A stretch of 64,000 nt of DNA from Phoebastria nigripes (lineage: Eukaryota > Chordata > Aves > Procellariiformes > Diomedeidae). The translations under genes were made by a program, and so were the position numbers. The stretch spans positions 228,161 through 292,160 of the forward strand of contig JAYKAV010003086.1 of NCBI GenBank assembly GCA_035582835.1, given 5' to 3'. This document shows positions 61,110 to 64,000 of the stretch, piece after piece. Numbering within the stretch: position 1 is the stretch's first letter; the number at the start of each line of letters is the position of its first letter. The notes below the pieces were generated by a model. That model had not been told where the DNA came from and did no database searches. It saw only the letters and a program-made list of their open reading frames with translations.

Positions 61110-63556
61110 GTACCCTATGTAACAAGGAACACTTGAAATCTAACCTATTTTGCTTTGGCATGTATTTTTTATTTCTATATTCCCATCATTTGCCTTAACA
61201 AAACAGTTTTTGTTTAACATTCATATACTGACTAAGTATGGGACAGATTTTGTTCCCATTTACACTGAGTATCCACCCAGAATGTGTATTAATAGAATTA
61301 TTTCACATCCACACCAGAACAGTGAGTAAATACCATCTGGGCCGTTACATTCCAAGGCACTTGGTGTAACATGGCATTTTTGTTTAATTTTTTTAGGACA
61401 TTTGGCAGTTTCTCTTTGTTGCTCATTTATGCATCATTCTTGTTTCCAAGAGGTTACATGTATGCTGTTGAAAGAGAAACCTGCAGGAAGAGACCTTCTG
61501 GCATGATCCCAGAAAGTGATAGGAAAATGTTCTGGAAGGTGCTGGGGGGAAGAAGGGAGATGTCATGACTACTTTGCCTTGGTTTTGATTTGAGCTCAGT
61601 AGTGACTGAATTTTTCCACTTTGATGCTGCTATTGGTTGAGTAACCCATGAGGAAAAAATGGAGAGATGAAAAACCAGAGAAAAAAAGGGCAGATTTGCG
61701 GAATGGGGCCTTAGAGAGGAAGAGGCTTTTTCTATTCGTATGTAAAGCTCAAGTACCAATCAAGTTAATAGTACAGCATGACAACAACTTTTCAGCACCT
61801 TAAATGTGGAGTTAAAGAAATTCAAAGTCTTCCTTGCCTGGAAAGGACAGCAACATTGAGGGAGCAGGAAATGGAAAACAATAGGTGGGGGCCCCCATCC
61901 TCTCTTCCTAAAATTTACACCTGAACACACACAGCACAGGTCACTGACAACCCAGAAAGCACATTGCCAGCAATAACTGAATGCATCTGTTTCACAGAAC
62001 AGCAGCATTCAAAGATCTGGCCAGTCCCCTATGTCTAGAATCTATAGAGCTCAGCTTATAGGGCTGAAAAAAGTCCCTCCATTGGGTACTAATCCTGTTA
62101 ATGCTGTAGGACAACATTACTTATAAGTGAAAAAATCAAGTATTTGCACAGCACATTAGTGAATGATGCTGCAAAGGACTGGCTAGAATAGATATGCTCT
62201 CACATGACGCTGCTCTATGGACACGAATAGGTACCGAGTCTCCATGCTGAAAATAATACACTTTTTGTTAAAAACTTATTCTCTGCCCTTAACTAGAAAT
62301 TTTGTTTCTAAAATATTGTGGAAATACTCTTTCAAAAAAACTTCAGAAATGGAAGTAGCATGATTCTTAGGATTTAGGAACTGGACTGGGACTGAAAAGA
62401 TAGTCATAAANCTTGGCCAAGAGACTTCACCACCACCTATACTACAATTTTAGTTGTTTAATCTTGAGTCATTCATCCCCAAGATCATGGAGACACAGAA
62501 AGGAACATACTATCACCTGACATCTTACAAAATCAGGTACACTACAGCAAAATAAATATAAAGTGGTTATAATACACTATCATTCTCATGGGGATGAATT
62601 TTACACCCACTTTTCATAGTTATAAATGACTTCACTAGGCAACAGTGGCAAAATACAACAACCACCCACTTCCAAAAACCAAGAGCTAACGCATCATGAG
62701 GAGTTTAAGGTATAGTTATGTTTCAAACATCCTTCATCCTTCAAATACCCCAGACTAGTAGAGCAATTAGAGAAGGCCTGCTGTGATCAAAGTTTTCTCT
62801 CTTTCCTAGCAAGTAAGTATAGATCCAAATTCTGCTTTCACTTTTATTATTATGAAAAACTGTTTTCATTAAAAAACAGTCTACAGTCTTCATGCATTCA
62901 TGAATATAAGCACTCCTAAAAGACAGTAATCATAATCATAACATTTGAGGTAACGGCTGTAGCTCCTTGCTGATTTATTCTTGTTTATATTTATCTCAAA
63001 TGAAATAAACTAAATTGCATGTTCTCTGTAATGAAATCAAGGAATCATGTCTACTTAGAGCTAGAATACTGCAGAATCAGTCCTGAAGGTGGAACAGTGC
63101 AGCACTCATTACACTGCTCGTGGTATGACGCAGTGGCTGGGTAGATGGGGAGAGCAGTAGTGTGGGGGAGACTGAGTTAACTGTGTTGAAGGAAGATGGT
63201 GGGTCATTGGTGGAGGCACAAGGTCATTGTGGCATTGGTAGATCTGAGGAATGTTACCGTGTGCTGATTTCAGACACCAAAATGAAGGTTCAGGCATGTG
63301 ACTTGGTAGATGCTCAGCAAAAATAATGTGTGGTGACCAGAAACTCTAAGATGTGGGTGGCAACTGGGAGGTTAAACCCCCAGAATCAATTCACAAATGT
63401 ACGCTGAGCATCACTTTACCAAAAATATGCCCTATTTTTGCTAATCATTTTACTCCATTCAGTCTCTTCGTTTGTAAGGAAAGTAACATACATATTTAAA
63501 ATCCTTGTAATTGCTGTTCACTTTGATATTTGAGCCCTACTGTGTCTCCGTTTCAG
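61110..63556 (+). other. COL15A1: COL15A1 intron, 2.4 kb
   Basis: Unique sequence; no repeat or exon-like segment recognised. The acceptor is GTCTCCGTTTCAG at 63556. Confidence 0.75.
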
Positions 63557-63592
63557 GGAGAAAGAGGCAACATTGGTCCACCAGGTTCAAAG
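63557..63592 (+). CDS. COL15A1: COL15A1 exon: 36-nt collagen microexon
   Basis: Four perfect triplets (GERGNIGPPGSK), phase 0 at both ends, donor GTGGGA at 63593. It resembles the GEKGDRGPKGER-type segment that follows the second interruption in mammalian type XV. The helix must continue in exons beyond the window. Confidence 0.93.
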
Positions 63593-64000
63593 GTGGGAAA
63601 TTCATTTAACTTGATCTAAAACCTCGGTCATTTCTTCCTCTTAGTTTCCTTTCTTCTCTTAATGCACTCAGGGGATAATGAACATTTCTTGCTCTGTCAG
63701 CATATTAAAGCCCCAGAAGGCTTCTCTGGAGAAACAGAACCCTTTCTCAGTTGAATTGTGATTATCAGGAGCCAGCGTAACCTGTTGCTTAAGACTTCTG
63801 TTGAAAATATCATTAAAATTGCATTTAAAATCATCAGGTGCATGACGCCATGGTGTTTTGTGAGGCTGTTTACATTTTCACCAGAACAAAAATGAAAATC
63901 AGCAAAGCTTATATAAAAAACTAAGTTCCACGCGCCCCNCTACTCCTTAATATCATGATGTGTAGCTAGCACCCCACACCAGAGCACTCCCCCCATGACA
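63593..64000 (+). other. COL15A1: COL15A1 intron, cut by the window end
   Basis: Unique sequence; no further exon within the last 408 bases. Confidence 0.75.

Larger units (their letters stand above)
8505..63592 (+). other. COL15A1: COL15A1 gene body, partial (16 exons seen, both gene ends outside the window)
   Basis: Sixteen exons with AG acceptors and (with one exception) GT donors form one open reading frame: TSPN domain, acidic Ser-Gly-rich linker, then interrupted Gly-X-Y collagen. Multiplexin collagens (types XV and XVIII) have this order. Type XV rather than XVIII is chosen because several stretches match COL15A1 as I remember it: GYGGFPAYSFGP and LFAITDAFQK in the TSPN domain, the [10 protein letters not shown] collagen stretch, and the interruption LGFEDMEGSGS that follows a long GPP run. 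The family secretes homotrimers that link the basement membrane to underlying collagen fibrils and carry chondroitin sulfate. The signal peptide lies upstream and the restin/endostatin-like domain downstream of the window. The assignment is from recalled homology, not an alignment. Confidence 0.93.

Overview
This window comes from a vertebrate nuclear genome, very probably a bird of the Neoaves. It holds the middle-to-5' part of one large, intron-rich gene on the + strand, read here as COL15A1 (collagen alpha-1(XV) chain, a basement-membrane-zone multiplexin and chondroitin sulfate proteoglycan). The bird assignment rests on many CR1 LINE fragments carrying the avian 3' end (tandem ATTCTATG-like ends, LDFSKAFDTV and FADD reverse transcriptase motifs) and on a solo LTR of a type familiar from neoavian genomes. 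Scattered single N bases are ordinary draft-assembly ambiguities.

Layout. 1-8504 is intron or 5' flank with one CR1; no signal-peptide exon could be recognised. The exons at 8505-9052 and 12489-12563 encode almost all of the thrombospondin N-terminal-like (TSPN/laminin-G-like) domain. The exons at 13004-13099, 22918-23044 and 24299-24402 encode an acidic Ser/Thr/Pro-rich linker with Ser-Gly glycosaminoglycan attachment sites. From 29779 onward small exons, all entered and left in phase 0, encode Gly-X-Y collagen triplets: 29779, 30528, 33229, 38583, then an interruption with ESGSGD (40649), then 43455, 50225, 52885 and 53442 (with a long GPP run), then a second interruption with EGSGS (53442 end/58085), then 61065 and 63557. 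The reading frame is continuous across all of them. The remaining collagen blocks and the C-terminal trimerisation and endostatin-like (restin) domain lie beyond 64000.

Repeats. CR1 fragments cluster at 6.7-28.7 kb (mostly antisense to the gene) and 51-59.6 kb (sense). A 595-bp solo LTR with a perfect 5-bp target-site duplication sits at 15276-15870. Between about 30 and 51 kb I recognise no interspersed repeat. A 39-nt poly-G tract lies 65 nt upstream of the first collagen exon.

No second gene, RNA gene, CRISPR array or bacterial-type feature was found. The points most worth checking are a possible 33-nt microexon at 45020-45052 adding another Ser-Gly-Ser-Gly site, the non-standard splice donor of the exon at 22918, and an apparently longer first collagenous block than I remember for mammals.
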